Assembly: GCA_029204225.1 (NCBI GenBank)
Contig: CM055111.1
Location: 1,617,921-1,681,920 of the forward strand
DNA length: 64,000 bases
Direction of reading: 5' to 3'
DNA from: Diphasiastrum complanatum
Taxonomy: Eukaryota > Streptophyta > Lycopodiopsida > Lycopodiales > Lycopodiaceae
Notes under the pieces: generated by a model
What the model was told of the DNA's origin: nothing
The model's input: only the letters and a program-made list of their open reading frames with translations
Database searches by the model: none
Shown here: piece by piece, positions 1 to 9,788 of the stretch
Position numbering within the stretch: position 1 is the stretch's first letter
Layout of the letters: each line of letters starts with the position of its first letter
Program-made: the position numbers and the translations under genes

Positions 1-300
1 GCTTAGGTAGAGTGCTTGGTATGAGGGGAGGTGCCGAATCACACCAATACTATAGGGGAGTGCGGGTTGCGACTCAGGACGAGCTCCAACCAAGTCTCAG
101 CCTCCCTTGCTGGAATGTTGTCATGGCTCTCGCCTTGGCATGCTAGCGCTCCGGAGACTAGGGTCGGTCACACACTTGAAATGTAACCTTCTCAGATTTA
201 TCAATAAAGTGGGATTTTCCTCAAACTGACTCTGATTACCTTCTGGGTTTCAGTGTTCGGTAAAAGCGCCAGTTGTAAGGCCGCTTTCAAAATTTTTAAC
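1..300 (+). repeat. LTR fragment, gypsy family, cut by window edge
   Basis: This stretch aligns by eye with the LTR of the gypsy element at 40119-46395 and with the fragment at 47470-48130. Shared landmarks come in the same order: a G-rich run, a block reading GAATCACACCAATACTATAG followed by more G, a CAGCCTCCCT segment, TGTAACCT, then AATAAA at 203-208. The AATAAA would be the LTR polyadenylation signal, giving + orientation. Divergence is much larger than between the two LTRs at 40 kb, so this is an older or sister-family copy. The left end lies outside the window and the 3' end is not clear. Confidence 0.6.
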
Positions 301-333
301 TTGGCACATAGCTGAGGGTCGTATCCCGGGACA

Positions 334-404
334 CCAGCGGTATGTCGTCGGGACCATTCGGTCCGTGGCGCCAGCGGTATGTTGTCGGGACCATTTGGTC
401 CAGG
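334..404. repeat. 37-bp tandem duplication
   Basis: CCAGCGGTATGT followed by a GGACCATT(C/T)GGTCC palindrome occurs at 334 and again at 371, giving a 37-bp period with few mismatches. It lies just downstream of the LTR fragment and may belong to the same element. Confidence 0.7.
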
Positions 405-584
405 AACTGGTTGTTTCCATATCTGTCGCGGCTTGTGGTTCTGAGTGTTCCTTGCATGAACGTGAATGGGTTAAGCTCTTGGGGAACGGGCTCTAACCTG
501 TCGGCTGAGTTGGATGGCTTGCTTGGGTGGATGTTACCTGTTTATGGCTGTCCAGTCTGGCGTGGTGCCAGGTTGGCTTCCAGC

Positions 585-835
585 GCTCGTGACGAAGCTT
601 TCAGTTGGTTAAGTCTGATGTAAGTCAGACCGCTTACTTGGAATGGATGTTACTCGTTTGTAACGAAGCTTCGAGTTGGTTAAGTTTGATGTATGTCGGG
701 CGGCTTGCTTGGAGGGAAGTCACCCACGTCGGGACTCCCGATCTGGCATGGCGCCAGGTTGGATCTCAATGTTGGTTTTCGGAACTTCAAGTTGGTTAAG
801 TCTGATCGTTGTTGGCGAGTTGGCTGCTTGTATGT
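585..835. repeat. degenerate tandem repeats
   Basis: Three diverged copies of a block containing GAAGCTT, then AGTTGGTTAAGTYTGATG and a GGCTTGCTTGG-like tail occur near 595, 665 and 785. Short frames in this region are artefacts of the repeat. No gene is seen between 300 and 1200. Confidence 0.5.
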
Positions 836-1199
836 CAAGTGGGTTTGGATGGCAAGAGTTGAAGGCTGGGAAGCTAAGTCGTGGTTCCCGGCTCCCTTTG
901 GGATGTCTGCGCTACACATGTTCATCCACGTATGTATCATACTATGCCACGCATGTTCACCCACCAATCATATGATGCCATGTAAGTCGGAGGTAGCTGC
1001 TACTTCCGACATGTGCCAATCACCACATTTTAGAAGGTTGCCTCCGGTGGCAGCCTCTATCATGTGGCCTTGCTAATAAAAAACACATAAAAGGTCATGG
1101 AGAGGCGATTGAGGTCAAGGAAAAAGAGAGGGCCATTTTTCTTAAAAAGATAGGTCAGGGCTATAAAGGTTAGGGTTAAGGCTAATTTAGGGCTACGGA

Positions 1200-1207
1200 T
1201 GACGTCA
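1200..1207 (+). promoter_or_regulatory. palindromic TGACGTCA bZIP site upstream of OST3/6
   Basis: A perfect TGACGTCA palindrome lies 70 bp upstream of the TATA box. ACGT-core sites of this type bind plant bZIP factors, including those of the ER stress response. That would suit a gene for an ER glycosylation subunit, but the regulatory role is inferred only from sequence and position. Confidence 0.5.
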
Positions 1208-1227
1208 GATGTAGGGCTAAGGGTGTG

Positions 1228-1255
1228 TTAGGGTTAGGGTTACGTGTTTAGGGTT
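1228..1255 (+). promoter_or_regulatory. telo-box-like motifs in OST3/6 promoter
   Basis: TTAGGGTTAGGGTTA at 1228-1242 and TTTAGGGTT at 1247-1255 flank an ACGTG core at 1242-1246. Telo-boxes are common in promoters of plant housekeeping and translation-related genes. Only two to three units are present, so this is not an interstitial telomere tract. Confidence 0.5.
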
Positions 1256-1276
1256 TCCAGGGGTAAGATATCGATG

Positions 1277-1284
1277 TATATATA
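1277..1284 (+). promoter_or_regulatory. TATA box of OST3/6
   Basis: TATATATA lies 57 bp upstream of the chosen ATG (1341), implying transcription start near 1305-1315 and a short GA-rich leader. No other good TATA candidate lies between here and the ATG. Confidence 0.6.
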
Positions 1285-1340
1285 CTGAGGTGTTGGGAGA
1301 GGGAGAGAGAGAGAGAGCGAGAGCGAGAGCGAGAGCGAGG

Positions 1341-2429
1341 ATGAGCGGATCGTGGAGTGTGGAGATGGCGATGGCGATGGCGATGGCGATCGGGGGAAGA
1401 AGGATGGTAGTGCGTCATCGGCTTCTTCTTCTTCTGCTCTGTATTGGAGCTGTGTTCCTGACCCCGGCTGTTTGTGATTTCAATGAGGAGCGCGTGGCAG
1501 AGCTGGTGCAGCGCCAGGCCGATGCCCCAGACCGCGTCATAGATCTGGACGACAACAGCTTGAAACGCTTTGCGTCTGCGGACCAGCCTCGATCATACTC
1601 CCTCGTCATCTTCTTCGACGCCAAGCAACTGAGGAGCAATTCCGAACTGCATTTGGAGGAGCTGAGGCGAGAATTTGCTCTCTTGGCCTCCTCCTATTTC
1701 ACCAATAATGAGGACAAAGATGCAGCCACCAAGGTTTTCTTCTGTCAGTTAGAGTTCCAGAAATCGCAGGCTAGCTTCGCCTTGTTTGGCGTAAACGCGC
1801 TTCCTCACATTAGGCTGCTTCCGCCTGGTTCTGCGGACCCGAAGGACTCTGAATCCATAGGCATGACTGATTTTTTCAGGTCTGCTGAAGGCATGGCCAC
1901 CTTTGTGGAGTCCAAAACCAAGCAAATAGTCGGGCCAATTGCGCGCCCTCCTCTGGTAACAAACAAGCAACTGCAGTTTCTTGCTGGTGGGTTAGCCGTC
2001 GCAGCTCCTTTTGTCATAAAGAAGATCACCGCACAGAATACGCCCTTGCATAACCCTCATCTTTGGTGCATAGGAGCCTTGGTGATCTATTTCTTCAGTG
2101 TCTCTGGGGGCATGCACAACATTATTCGGAAAATGCCTCTTTTCATGGCAGACAGGAACAACCCAGGCAAACTTGTGTTCTTTTATCAAGGATCAGGGAT
2201 GCAACTTGGAGCAGAGGGTTTTGCAGTCGGATTTCTCTACACTATTGTTGGACTTATGATAGCATTTATGACGCACATCGTCATCAAAGTTCAATCAAAG
2301 CCTGCACAGCGATTTCTCATGCTCTTGGGAATGGCTGTCTCATATCTTGCTGTGAGGAAGGTGATTATTCTAGATAATTGGAAGACTGGATACGCCATTC
2401 ATTCCTATTGGCCTAAGAAGTGGACATGA
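1341..2429 (+). CDS. OST3: oligosaccharyltransferase complex subunit OST3/OST6
   Basis: Encodes 362 residues in one exon; plant OST3/6 genes are commonly intronless. The family is an accessory subunit of the ER-membrane oligosaccharyltransferase, which moves the lipid-linked glycan onto Asn of nascent proteins. Visible: a hydrophobic signal segment (about 28-45), a lumenal thioredoxin-like domain (about 46-200) with a cis-Pro loop NALPHIR (152-158), then four membrane segments near 211-227, 241-258, 291-314 and 323-342. The C-terminus ends PKKWT. At the place of the CxxC redox pair of animal and yeast homologues the sequence reads QLRS (96-99), with no cysteine, so oxidoreductase activity is unlikely. 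The frame runs upstream to a GTG at 1290 through a GA-rich tract, but a eukaryote would start at ATG 1341. ATG 1404 (MVVRHR) would give a tighter signal peptide. A MAMAMAMA run at 9-16 comes from an ATGGCG repeat. Confidence 0.93.
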   Translation: MSGSWSVEMAMAMAMAIGGRRMVVRHRLLLLLLCIGAVFLTPAVCDFNEERVAELVQRQADAPDRVIDLDDNSLKRFASADQPRSYSLVIFFDAKQLRSNSELHLEELRREFALLASSYFTNNEDKDAATKVFFCQLEFQKSQASFALFGVNALPHIRLLPPGSADPKDSESIGMTDFFRSAEGMATFVESKTKQIVGPIARPPLVTNKQLQFLAGGLAVAAPFVIKKITAQNTPLHNPHLWCIGALVIYFFSVSGGMHNIIRKMPLFMADRNNPGKLVFFYQGSGMQLGAEGFAVGFLYTIVGLMIAFMTHIVIKVQSKPAQRFLMLLGMAVSYLAVRKVIILDNWKTGYAIHSYWPKKWT

Positions 2430-2802
2430 GTGCTTATCTGACCGCAATTTTGTGCCTGTAGAGCTGGTATGGAAGTAGGTATTTTATGTGTCTTCAATCT
2501 ATTTGGATCATAAGGTCGTCCCATCATAGAAGTGTTAGTGACCATAGCAGTGCTTCTTTGTGGTCAAATGTAGCAACTTCTGAACTGGATTCTCTTATAG
2601 ATCTGACTTTGATCTAATCTTGAAACTTTTCCACCTTTCTTTCATATGCTTGTTGCGGCCTTATGCCCTTTGTGGGGAAGTTTTGAATGTTAGGCAACAT
2701 TGTGGGAACACCTATTTCTGGCCTTTACTGTTTTTTTGCTTTGTTTGTAAAACATTAAGTAATTAGTATACTTTCACAAAATGTACAGTACAAAAAATTT
2801 CA
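2430..2802 (+). other. 3' flank of OST3/6
   Basis: Probable 3' UTR and downstream DNA with T-rich tracts. No canonical AATAAA is seen and no coding sequence is supported. Confidence 0.4.
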
Positions 2803-2864
2803 GCTATACAAGGCTGAAGCACTCCTCTCCTCGAAGGGAGAGGAGTGCTTCAGCCTTGTATAGC
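2803..2864. repeat. perfect 28-bp hairpin
   Basis: Arm 2803-2830 and arm 2837-2864 are exact reverse complements separated by the 6-base loop TCGAAG. A perfect stem must be recent or under selection, or be an assembly fold-back artefact. The stem is short for a canonical plant miRNA precursor. Confidence 0.85.
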
Positions 2865-3199
2865 ATGTCTGGTAAGGACCATGTGCACACCACACACGGA
2901 AGCAGTCCAACAAGAACCAGATGACATCTATCCAATGCAAAGCAAAGCATAAGCCCATAGCAGCCGAAAGGGGGGTTGCTAAGCGTTTGAAGATGTGCTG
3001 ATTATGTGTCGTCCCTGGCTTCCATAGAACAGAAAGTTTGCAGGCCAGAACACAAGAGAAGAACAATCCATGAGGTGTGAAACAAGATGGACAGAATTAA
3101 CAACAAGAGGTGGAGGGGCTCCCCGGTGGTTGAACAGATGCAAGAAGTGAACCTAGATAGAGTTATCTGCGACAGTAGAGGAACACAGTATACTCCTCC

Positions 3200-3619
3200 A
3201 ACTGGCAAATAGGGCAAATAGGGCAAAGACGGTCACTAAGGAAGGGCCATTTGGTTAGGAAAGACAAGGACCCAGAGATAATAATTTGTTTGTAATTTCC
3301 TGCTCTTTGGAAATTAAAGTTAGTAAGTGAGTCCAAGTTGGCATGCGCCATGTGGCATGAGACTCAAGTGGCAGGTGACACTGCACTAGTTATTGTCTTT
3401 TGTAGAGAATTGATGCTCAAGGAGGCCCTCTCTCTCTCTCTCTCTCTCTCTTCTTTCTCTCTCTCATCAAGCTTTTTGAGTTTCTACTTTTGCTTTTCTG
3501 AGGTGCTTAAGATTTCCATGGTTTTACATGCTTTTATAGCTAATTTCTTTCAAGCTTTTATGTTGCGTGTCTGTTATTGAGGTTAGGACACTTCATAGAT
3601 AGACCTAAAAGTTCATCAC
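3200..3619 (+). repeat. copia LTR relic (+), with (CT)n
   Basis: This sequence precedes a tRNA-primer site at 3620 and carries a CT run (3428-3451). A TTTTGAGTTT then GAGGTGCTTA segment in it also occurs, reverse-complemented, in the LTR at 3826-4045. It is read as the 3' part of a + strand 5' LTR. The start is not defined. Nothing recognisable lies between 2865 and 3200. Confidence 0.4.
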
Positions 3620-3630
3620 GGTATCAGAAC
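3620..3630 (+). promoter_or_regulatory. primer binding site (initiator tRNA-Met type)
   Basis: GGTATCAGAAC is one mismatch from the usual plant PBS core GGTATCAGAGC complementary to initiator tRNA-Met. It fixes + orientation for the LTR relic on its left. Confidence 0.55.
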
Positions 3631-3727
3631 AAGTTGTTTATATGATTTGTGAAAGTTTGGAAACTTCCAGAGCAATTTTCAAATTTTTGATTGAGATGCT
3701 TAATTACAAAGTTGGAGAACTGGTAAG

Positions 3728-3826
3728 GTGGAGAAGCATAAGGCAAGACTAGTTGTTGAAGGTTTTACTCAACAGAAAGGGTTGGATTAGGTTCCTGTTG
3801 TATGAAAGCTTGAGAAACTTCGCTAT
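3728..3826 (+). pseudogene. copia reverse transcriptase scrap
   Basis: One frame reads KHKARLVVEGFTQQKGLD, then a stop, VPVV, a stop and KLEKLR. This matches the copia RT segment that normally reads [11 protein letters not shown]...GIDY...FAPV, so about 33 codons remain with two in-frame stops. It lies only 100 bp after the PBS, so gag, protease and integrase are deleted between them. Confidence 0.7.
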
Positions 3827-4045
3827 GGAAAACATCACAACGAGAATTGCATAAGCACCTCACAAACTCAAAAGTTAGAAAAAGAAATAAATTGCTAGAG
3901 AGAGAGAGGAGGGCGTGGGTCCTCCATCCCTTGTGAGGCAAGCACCTCCTTTACATGCATAGAAGGGTGGCAACCATAGGAGTGAGCTACTTGGCCAAGT
4001 GGACCACTTGCACTAATTTACTAAAATAGGCATTAGTCTTCAACA
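3826..4045 (-). repeat. 3' LTR of minus-strand copia relic A
   Basis: The right edge is sharp: on the minus strand a purine tract (4046-4058) is followed by TGTTGAAGACTAATG, a PPT-LTR junction. The left edge near 3826 is inferred from a CA dinucleotide. No 5' LTR partner is found near 7.6-8.5 kb, so the element is truncated at its 5' end. Confidence 0.55.
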
Positions 4046-4058
4046 GTCTCTCTTAATG

Positions 4059-5677
4059 ACAATTTTATTCAAACTGACATCCAACAAAGTTTTAAACTTT
4101 TCAAACTTATCTTTACTAAGTGGTTTAGTAAAAGTATCAGCTATCTGGTCGTTGGTGTCACAAAAAACTAGTTCGATCTCCCCACTATGCACTTTCTCTC
4201 GTATGAAATGTTGGTCCACCTATATGTGCTTCGTCCGTGCATGATAGACTGGATTCCTCGCAAGCTGAATGCAACTTTGGTTATCACAATGTAACAATGT
4301 AGGTGTTACTTGAGCAATTTGAAGGTCCTCAAGTAGACAGCGTAATCAAATGGCTTCACAGGCGGACCTCGAAGTCGCCCTGTACTCAGCTTCGGTAGAT
4401 GATAGAGCAATAGTAGGCTGCTTCTTGCTGCACCATGATATAGCCCCTGAACCTAGGCCAAAACAATAGCCTGTCGTCGATCTTCGATCGTCACTATCAC
4501 CTGCCCAATCAGAATCTAAATAACCCTCTAGCTGAAGGTCCCCATCATCTGTGTATCCACCCACAAATGGGTGTGCTAATTGGTTTGCTTTCTTGCATGT
4601 TAAACTTCTTCAATGGTTTCTGTGCATACTTTGCCTGTGAGATAAAAAGACAACGCTTCCCTTTCCAAACCTCAACTCCTAGGCAATAGTGTAGCAAACC
4701 CAAATCTTTCATCTCAAACTCACTAGAAAGATTTTTTTTAACACAAGCAATAAGCTTGTTATTGCTTCCCGTGATGAGTAGATCATCCACATAGAGTACA
4801 ATAACCAGAAAGTCTTCTCCTTCCCCAAAGACATAAAGATTGCAATCAGACTTACTCTTCTCAAACCCTTGCCTTGCAAAGTACTCGTCAATTCGGCTAT
4901 ACCAAGCCCTTGGCGCCTGTTTGAGCCCATACAAGGCTTTCCTAAGCCTGCAAACCAGATTCTCCTTGCCTGTTATCTCAAACCCCTGCGGTTGTTCCAT
5001 GTAAACCTCCTCCTATAGGTGCCCATTAAGAAAAGCACTCTTGACATCCATTTGATGGACATCCCAATCAAAATCAAAGTATGATGCTATGCCAAAACGG
5101 TCATGATAGATGTTATCTTAACAACAGGTGCGAATGTCTCATCATAGTCTAGCCCCTCCTGCTGGGCGTAGCCTTTCGCCACCAATCTTGCCTTGTAATT
5201 GTCCACTGTTCCATTGGCATGAAACTTGGTCTTATAGACCCACTTGCAACCTATTGGTTGCTTCCCTTTTGGCAATGTAGTGAGCTCCCATGTGTCATTC
5301 TTGACAATGGAGTCGTACTCCTCTTGCATGGCCTGTTGCCATACCTTTTCCTTCACGGCTTCGTGAAAGAACTGTGGCTCATCCGCATTCAGAATAGTGG
5401 ACATAAGAGCAAAGTTAGTCTCTTGTCTCTCATGAGACCTAAGAGATCTTCTGACACCCTGTTCACTGCTCTCTCCTTCTTCCATCATTTGACCTTCTTT
5501 GATGGTTTCCCAATACCACCTAGGTAGCTTCTTCCTAGCGATAGGTGATGTGGATGGTGACCATGTATCCCATGGGATTGTCTTAGTCTTCCGTTTGTCC
5601 CCAACTTCGGCTTCTGATACTTGGCCAAAAAGAGGGCTCGAACTAGTATGTTCAATTTTTTGTTGTTGCTCTTGCAC
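4059..5677 (-). pseudogene. copia A: reverse transcriptase and RNase H relic
   Basis: The minus strand carries the Ty1/copia pol C-terminal half. RT blocks: [35 protein letters not shown] and the catalytic YVDDLLITGS in 4545-5000. RNase H blocks: [10 protein letters not shown] and [11 protein letters not shown] in 4346-4567, with the C-terminal tail decayed to 4059. The normal 70-80 residue RT to RNase H connection is missing between STPI and the [10 protein letters not shown] segment, so an internal deletion joins them. Several frame changes break the rest. The YVDD motif is intact but the copy cannot make a full polyprotein. Host target and tRNA primer are unknown because the 5' LTR is lost. 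Confidence 0.9.
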
Positions 5678-5868
5678 TTAAGACTCACAGGACTATTGAC
5701 TAGGTAGGATCCTCATCCATGGAATCAATTAAGGGTATGAACTCAGTAGTTCCATCCTTCTCCTGCTCCTATATCTCGGGTGAATGCTCTTCATCAAAGA
5801 TGACATCTCGACTTAGGATCTTCTTCCTGATTTCGAGATCAAATAGCACATAGGCTTTCTCACCTTCA

Positions 5869-6718
5869 CTATACCCAAGGAAGCTTCACGGATTTCGCAT
5901 CAAGTTTCTTCCGCAAGTCCTTTGGTATATGTGCATATGCTGTACACCCAAATACTCGTAGGCTGCCCACTTTGGGCTTGTTGCCACTATATGCTTCTTC
6001 TGGCGTGATTCCTTCAACTGCTTTGGTTGGACTTCTATTCAATAGAAAAATAGAAGTTGCTACCGCTTCTTCCCAAAAGAGATTCGGCAATCCCTTTTCT
6101 CGCACATTCAACTATAGACCTGTTTTTCTGCTCAGCCACGCCGTTCTGCTCCGGTATATGTGGAGTAGTAAACTGTCTCTTTATCTCACATGCTTTGCAA
6201 AGATCTTTGAACTCATCAGAAATATACTCACCACCTTGTGTGGTTTTCCACCAAAGCTTTCCACTGTTTGAAGTATTTGAACGCTTCAGCTTCAGAAAAT
6301 AGACCCATACCTTCCGTGAGAAATCATCTACGAAGGTCACGAGATAGTATGCCCCCCCTGCTGATTTGACCTGCATGGGACCGCATAAATCTGAATGCAC
6401 AAGCTCAAGAATGCCCTTGGCCTTGGTAGCTTTCTCCTTTGGAAACTTTTTCCTCTGTTGCTTTCCTAGTGCACAAGCCTCACATGTATCTGAAGAAGAC
6501 TTAATGCTAGGAAGATCTACTACCATGTTGTGCTTGTTCAAAACTTGCAAACTTTTATAGCTCAAATGACCATATCTCTCGTGCCAAAGCTTGTCCCGAT
6601 TAGTATCCCCTGCTGACAAGGCCTCTTGGCTAGGAATGGTTGTGTGAAGCTTGTAAAGACCCCCTTCTTGCATTCCCTTGGCTACCACAAATTTTGATCT
6701 TTGTCTTTTACCAAACAC
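5869..6718 (-). pseudogene. copia A: integrase relic
   Basis: Contains the GAG-pre-integrase zinc region (LWHERYGHLS ... CEACALGKQ), then the integrase core with HSDLCGPM, FVDDFSRKVWVYF and PEQNGVAEQKN, and a C-terminal part with RVFGCTAYAHIP. The second catalytic Asp, normally in a TD(N/R)GGE motif, reads TTQGGEY here, so the DDE triad is broken. A frameshift near 6040-6110 separates the core from the C-terminal part. Integrase lies upstream of RT on the minus strand, which is the copia order. Confidence 0.88.
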
Positions 6719-6719
6719 G

Positions 6720-7010
6720 TAGATTCATCAAACTCTACCAGCATGTTCTGTTTGGTAATGGCACCGACAGATAGCAAGTTCTTAGCCAACCCTGGTACAT
6801 GCAACACACTCTTGATTTCCTTCACCTCACCTGATGACAACTGCACTGGAACTGTGCCTTTGCCCTCACCTCATGTGTAGAGTTATCTCTAAGGCATACA
6901 TGCTGACCATCTCCTGTCTCCTCATAGGTGTTGAACCAATGTCTATGAGGTGTCATGTGCTTTGAGGCTCCAGAATCAATGTACCATCCACCAAATGTGG
7001 ATTATCACAT
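6720..7010 (-). pseudogene. copia A: protease relic
   Basis: Minus-strand frames give a copia-type aspartic protease end (GLAKNLLSVGAITKQ) near 6740-6800 and, further upstream, a decayed HMTPHRHWFNTYEE block near 6920-6980. Stops and shifts interrupt it. The region is too short to include the Gag zinc knuckle, which appears deleted between 7010 and 7090. Confidence 0.65.
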
Positions 7011-7092
7011 AACTCTCCAAAGGTTGGGAGTTTCTCCCTAGCAGAAAGGGACATCACATAGTCTTGATAGTTGAATGACAAGCTATTTAAGA

Positions 7093-7602
7093 CTATGGGG
7101 ACAATACTCCTGTCACTTCTCCAACTGAAGCAAGCTGGTCCATTAGATCCTTGACCTTTGTGATATGATCACCAATTGTTGCACCTGCTTCCACATTGAG
7201 AGTATGTAACCTATTTTGCAAATACACAAGCTTGGCTGAATCCACTGTTTCAAACATAGACTTCAGAATAGTCCAAGCATCCATTGCATCTCTTGCATTG
7301 CAAATGTGAGGAATAATATTGTCCTTGACAGAAAGATTGATCATCCTATGAGCTTTCTGTCTCCTATTCATGTAGTCCTTCAATTTAGGATCAATTGTTG
7401 GTACAGGCTCTCTACCTGCCATCAACTCCCAACAATTCCTGTCCATCAAGATATTAGCCATCTTGAACTTCTATAGTCTGTAGTTTGTGCCATCAAGTTT
7501 GCTAGATTCACCCAGCAAACTCTCCTTAAGACTAGCCATGCTATAATCTGTGCCATCAAGTTTGCTAGATTCACCCAGCAAACTCTCCCCAAGACTAGCC
7601 AT
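7093..7602 (-). pseudogene. copia A: gag relic with duplicated N-terminus
   Basis: Copia Gag reading from ATG 7602 down: SSKLDGTNYRL, a stop, then KFKMANILMDRNCWEL and a helical capsid-like body ending near 7093. The stop sits where family members have Trp, consistent with TGG to TAG. A 63-bp unit (7486-7611) is tandemly duplicated, giving two DYSMASL(G/K)ESLLGE peptides. The zinc knuckle is absent. Gag normally forms the cytoplasmic particle. Confidence 0.8.
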
Positions 7603-7611
7603 GCTATAATC

Positions 7612-8477
7612 TGTGCTCAAACAGAAGCTCAACCTGAAAAAGATCAGAAAAGAAACAACTTCCAACAACAAGGGTTTGACCCCAAACTAGGGTATGTAGC
7701 CACTTCAAGGCAACCCTTCAGCTCCTGCTTTTGTCTTTGCCTTGCTTTCCCTTCCTTACTCTGGACCGCTTCAACTTAGAGGGGTGGATCCACTGGTTTT
7801 TTAAGGTGTGCCACACGGAAGGGTGAGAATTATGTTTCAACTGCAATAGCTTTTGCTTGAGCTTCTTGGATGTTGTAGCAAGTGATGGGGCCTTTAAGGC
7901 TGGGCCAACTGACTTCTAATCCTCCAGCTATTGAGCTTGCTTTGTAGGAGGAGGGAAAGTTGCAAAATCCATGAAGAGCAGATAGTGAAAGGAGATAGCA
8001 AGGGATGCAGGCCAGGTCCCAACACAACAGCAGAGAAACCAAGAAAAGGCAAGCGGGATTGGTGGAAAAAAGGGGAAAGAGCTCAAAGGAAGGGACACAT
8101 AAAGGGGAGGTAGCAGGACATGTGAAGCACCAAGCAAACTCTGAAATTCAACAAGGCCCACAATAAGAGGAAGAGAAGGCACAGAAGGAGGCACATTATG
8201 ACAAGCAAAGGTCGACAAGGCAAATCGAGAGTAGGAGTAGCATCATGTGTGAGATGGTGCGCCAAAGCATGTGTGGGGAGAGCCAAGAGCCCACCCCCAC
8301 AATTCTGAACAGAAGGTTCGAGAGAAGGAATGAGAGGAACAACATCCAACCAAAGTGAATCATGATTGCCTCGCCCTCTGTCTACATCGCCATCGCTAGG
8401 AGATAGTTGCACTTGTTGGAGATTAAGCTCACGGTTTTCTCCTTGATGAAAGAATTTATTCAAGATTCTTCCTGCAC
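7612..8477. other. unassigned spacer
   Basis: No LTR, PBS or known protein domain is recognised. A minus-strand frame at 8083-8463 (126 codons) is low-complexity and leucine-rich in its second half and is not supported as a gene. The right part may be 5' sequence of the gag relic that follows. Confidence 0.3.
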
Positions 8478-8618
8478 ATGTTTTTGATCATTGATCCAGG
8501 ATCAGATGCAACCTCTTTAGGTTTTATGTTCAGAATGTCTGATTCTACAATCATCACTTCTCACATCAACAGCTTTAAATCTTTACTAGATCAATTGTCA
8601 GTTGTAAGATGTGCTATT
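8478..8618 (+). pseudogene. copia gag relic, left half (interrupted)
   Basis: The frame reads MSDSTIITSHINSFKSLLDQ then LSVVRCAI, typical of copia Gag. It stops exactly at the LTR element inserted at 8619. Reading resumes in the same frame after the element at 11345. The last five bases, CTATT, are the target-site duplication. Confidence 0.75.
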
Positions 8619-9323
8619 TGTTGTAGAATTAATGATGCTAGGAAACAGACATGCAAGAAGATTTAAGCAACATGCAAGTTCATGCAACAACATGCAAGAG
8701 CATGCGCTGACCATGCAAGGTTTAGGAAAAAACCAGCAAGAAATCAGATGCCACTGATTACATCCAATTCTGACTATTCCTTAAAGAGAAATGAAAGATT
8801 AAACAAAATGGACTAGCGCCCTCCTACAAATGGTTTATGGCTATCTTGGCTCCAGATTTGCATGAATTGGAAGTAGAAATGGTGTGAATAGAAGTGCCCT
8901 CCACCAATGGATCAGTTTGCAATGTGTTTTTATCGAATTTAGATGAGAGAAGAGGGAGAAACAATTGAAAATCTAGATTTGTCCAGCAGCGACTTCCTAC
9001 ACCAAAAATGGATCAAGAAGACACATAAACAAAGAAAATGGAGGATGCTTCCCCCTCTCCAACTCGTGGAAACTATTAATTCTCATGCATGCATTTTGCA
9101 TGTTGCATGCATGTCATGATAGGTGGCAAACTATTCTCTCCCATGCACATATGCATGGGGGTCTACTAAACTCAAATGGGTATGTGACATCATCATGCAA
9201 GAAGGCCTCCCACGAGTTTGGACTAAAAGAATTTGCCTAAGTTATCTTGGGCCTTAAAAAACTGGACCCAAGTATGACCATGTACCATGTACTATTTATT
9301 TAACTAGGTTTGTAAGTTCAACA
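8619..9323 (-). repeat. 3' LTR of the non-autonomous element
   Basis: 705 bp, TG...CA ends, matching 10586-11339 along most of its length with substitutions and several indels. Rich in CATGCA/TGCATG motifs. Confidence 0.92.
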
Positions 9324-9338
9324 ACTCCCCCTTAAACC
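9324..9338 (-). promoter_or_regulatory. polypurine tract
   Basis: On the minus strand GGTTTAAGGGGGAGT directly precedes the 3' LTR, the expected position and composition for plus-strand DNA priming. Confidence 0.85.
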
Positions 9339-9489
9339 TGTTAAATAAATAACTCCTAATGCCTCCCGATGTTTCTCGAACATGCATGTGACAAGGATTA
9401 GAAACATAACAGTTTCCTCTCCAATTTTGTCACTATGTAGGTAGACATTAACCACCATCATCAAACAATGGCGTTTCTTCAAATTGGAG

Positions 9490-9756
9490 CTACATATACA
9501 ACTGGTCAAAAAAAGTATCTGGGCAGCAACCAACTAAGTGGAATTTGGAGTCCTCTTCCTCCAAAAAAATTCCAGGTTGATCTGCATCAAAGTCTCTTTT
9601 AACTTCATAAAAAGATTCAGCCACATATGGTTCTTGCATAAAGGTCTTCAAAGTTGCATCTCCAAGGCAATTTGATAGACATATTGAACCACCTTTTGGG
9701 ATCTGAAACATGATATTTGCTCCCCCTGCATGCTGCAATTCACCTGCAAGCTGCAA
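9490..9756 (-). CDS. unrecognised ORF inside the non-autonomous element
   Basis: An 88-codon frame with segments such as KGGSICLSNCLGDATLKTF and a Cys pair near the C-terminus (GCCPDTFF). It does not look like any retrotransposon domain I know. It follows the gag-like frame on the same strand, so it may be a captured host sequence or decayed gag. Coding status is uncertain. Confidence 0.3.
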   Translation of the reverse strand: MQLAGELQHAGGANIMFQIPKGGSICLSNCLGDATLKTFMQEPYVAESFYEVKRDFDADQPGIFLEEEDSKFHLVGCCPDTFFDQLYM

Positions 9757-9788
9757 ATCATAAACAAGATCTGATAGAGGGAAAGCAA

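Noticed and set aside
1228-1255. Interstitial telomere repeat
   Set aside because: Only two to three TTAGGG-like units in a promoter position; telo-boxes explain it better.
1290-1340. Upstream GTG start extending OST3/6 by 17 residues
   Set aside because: Eukaryotic initiation at GTG is improbable and the extension is a low-complexity GA repeat; ATG 1341 is preferred.
8083-8463. 126-codon minus-strand gene
   Set aside because: Low-complexity Leu-rich second half, no domain, no splice or promoter context.
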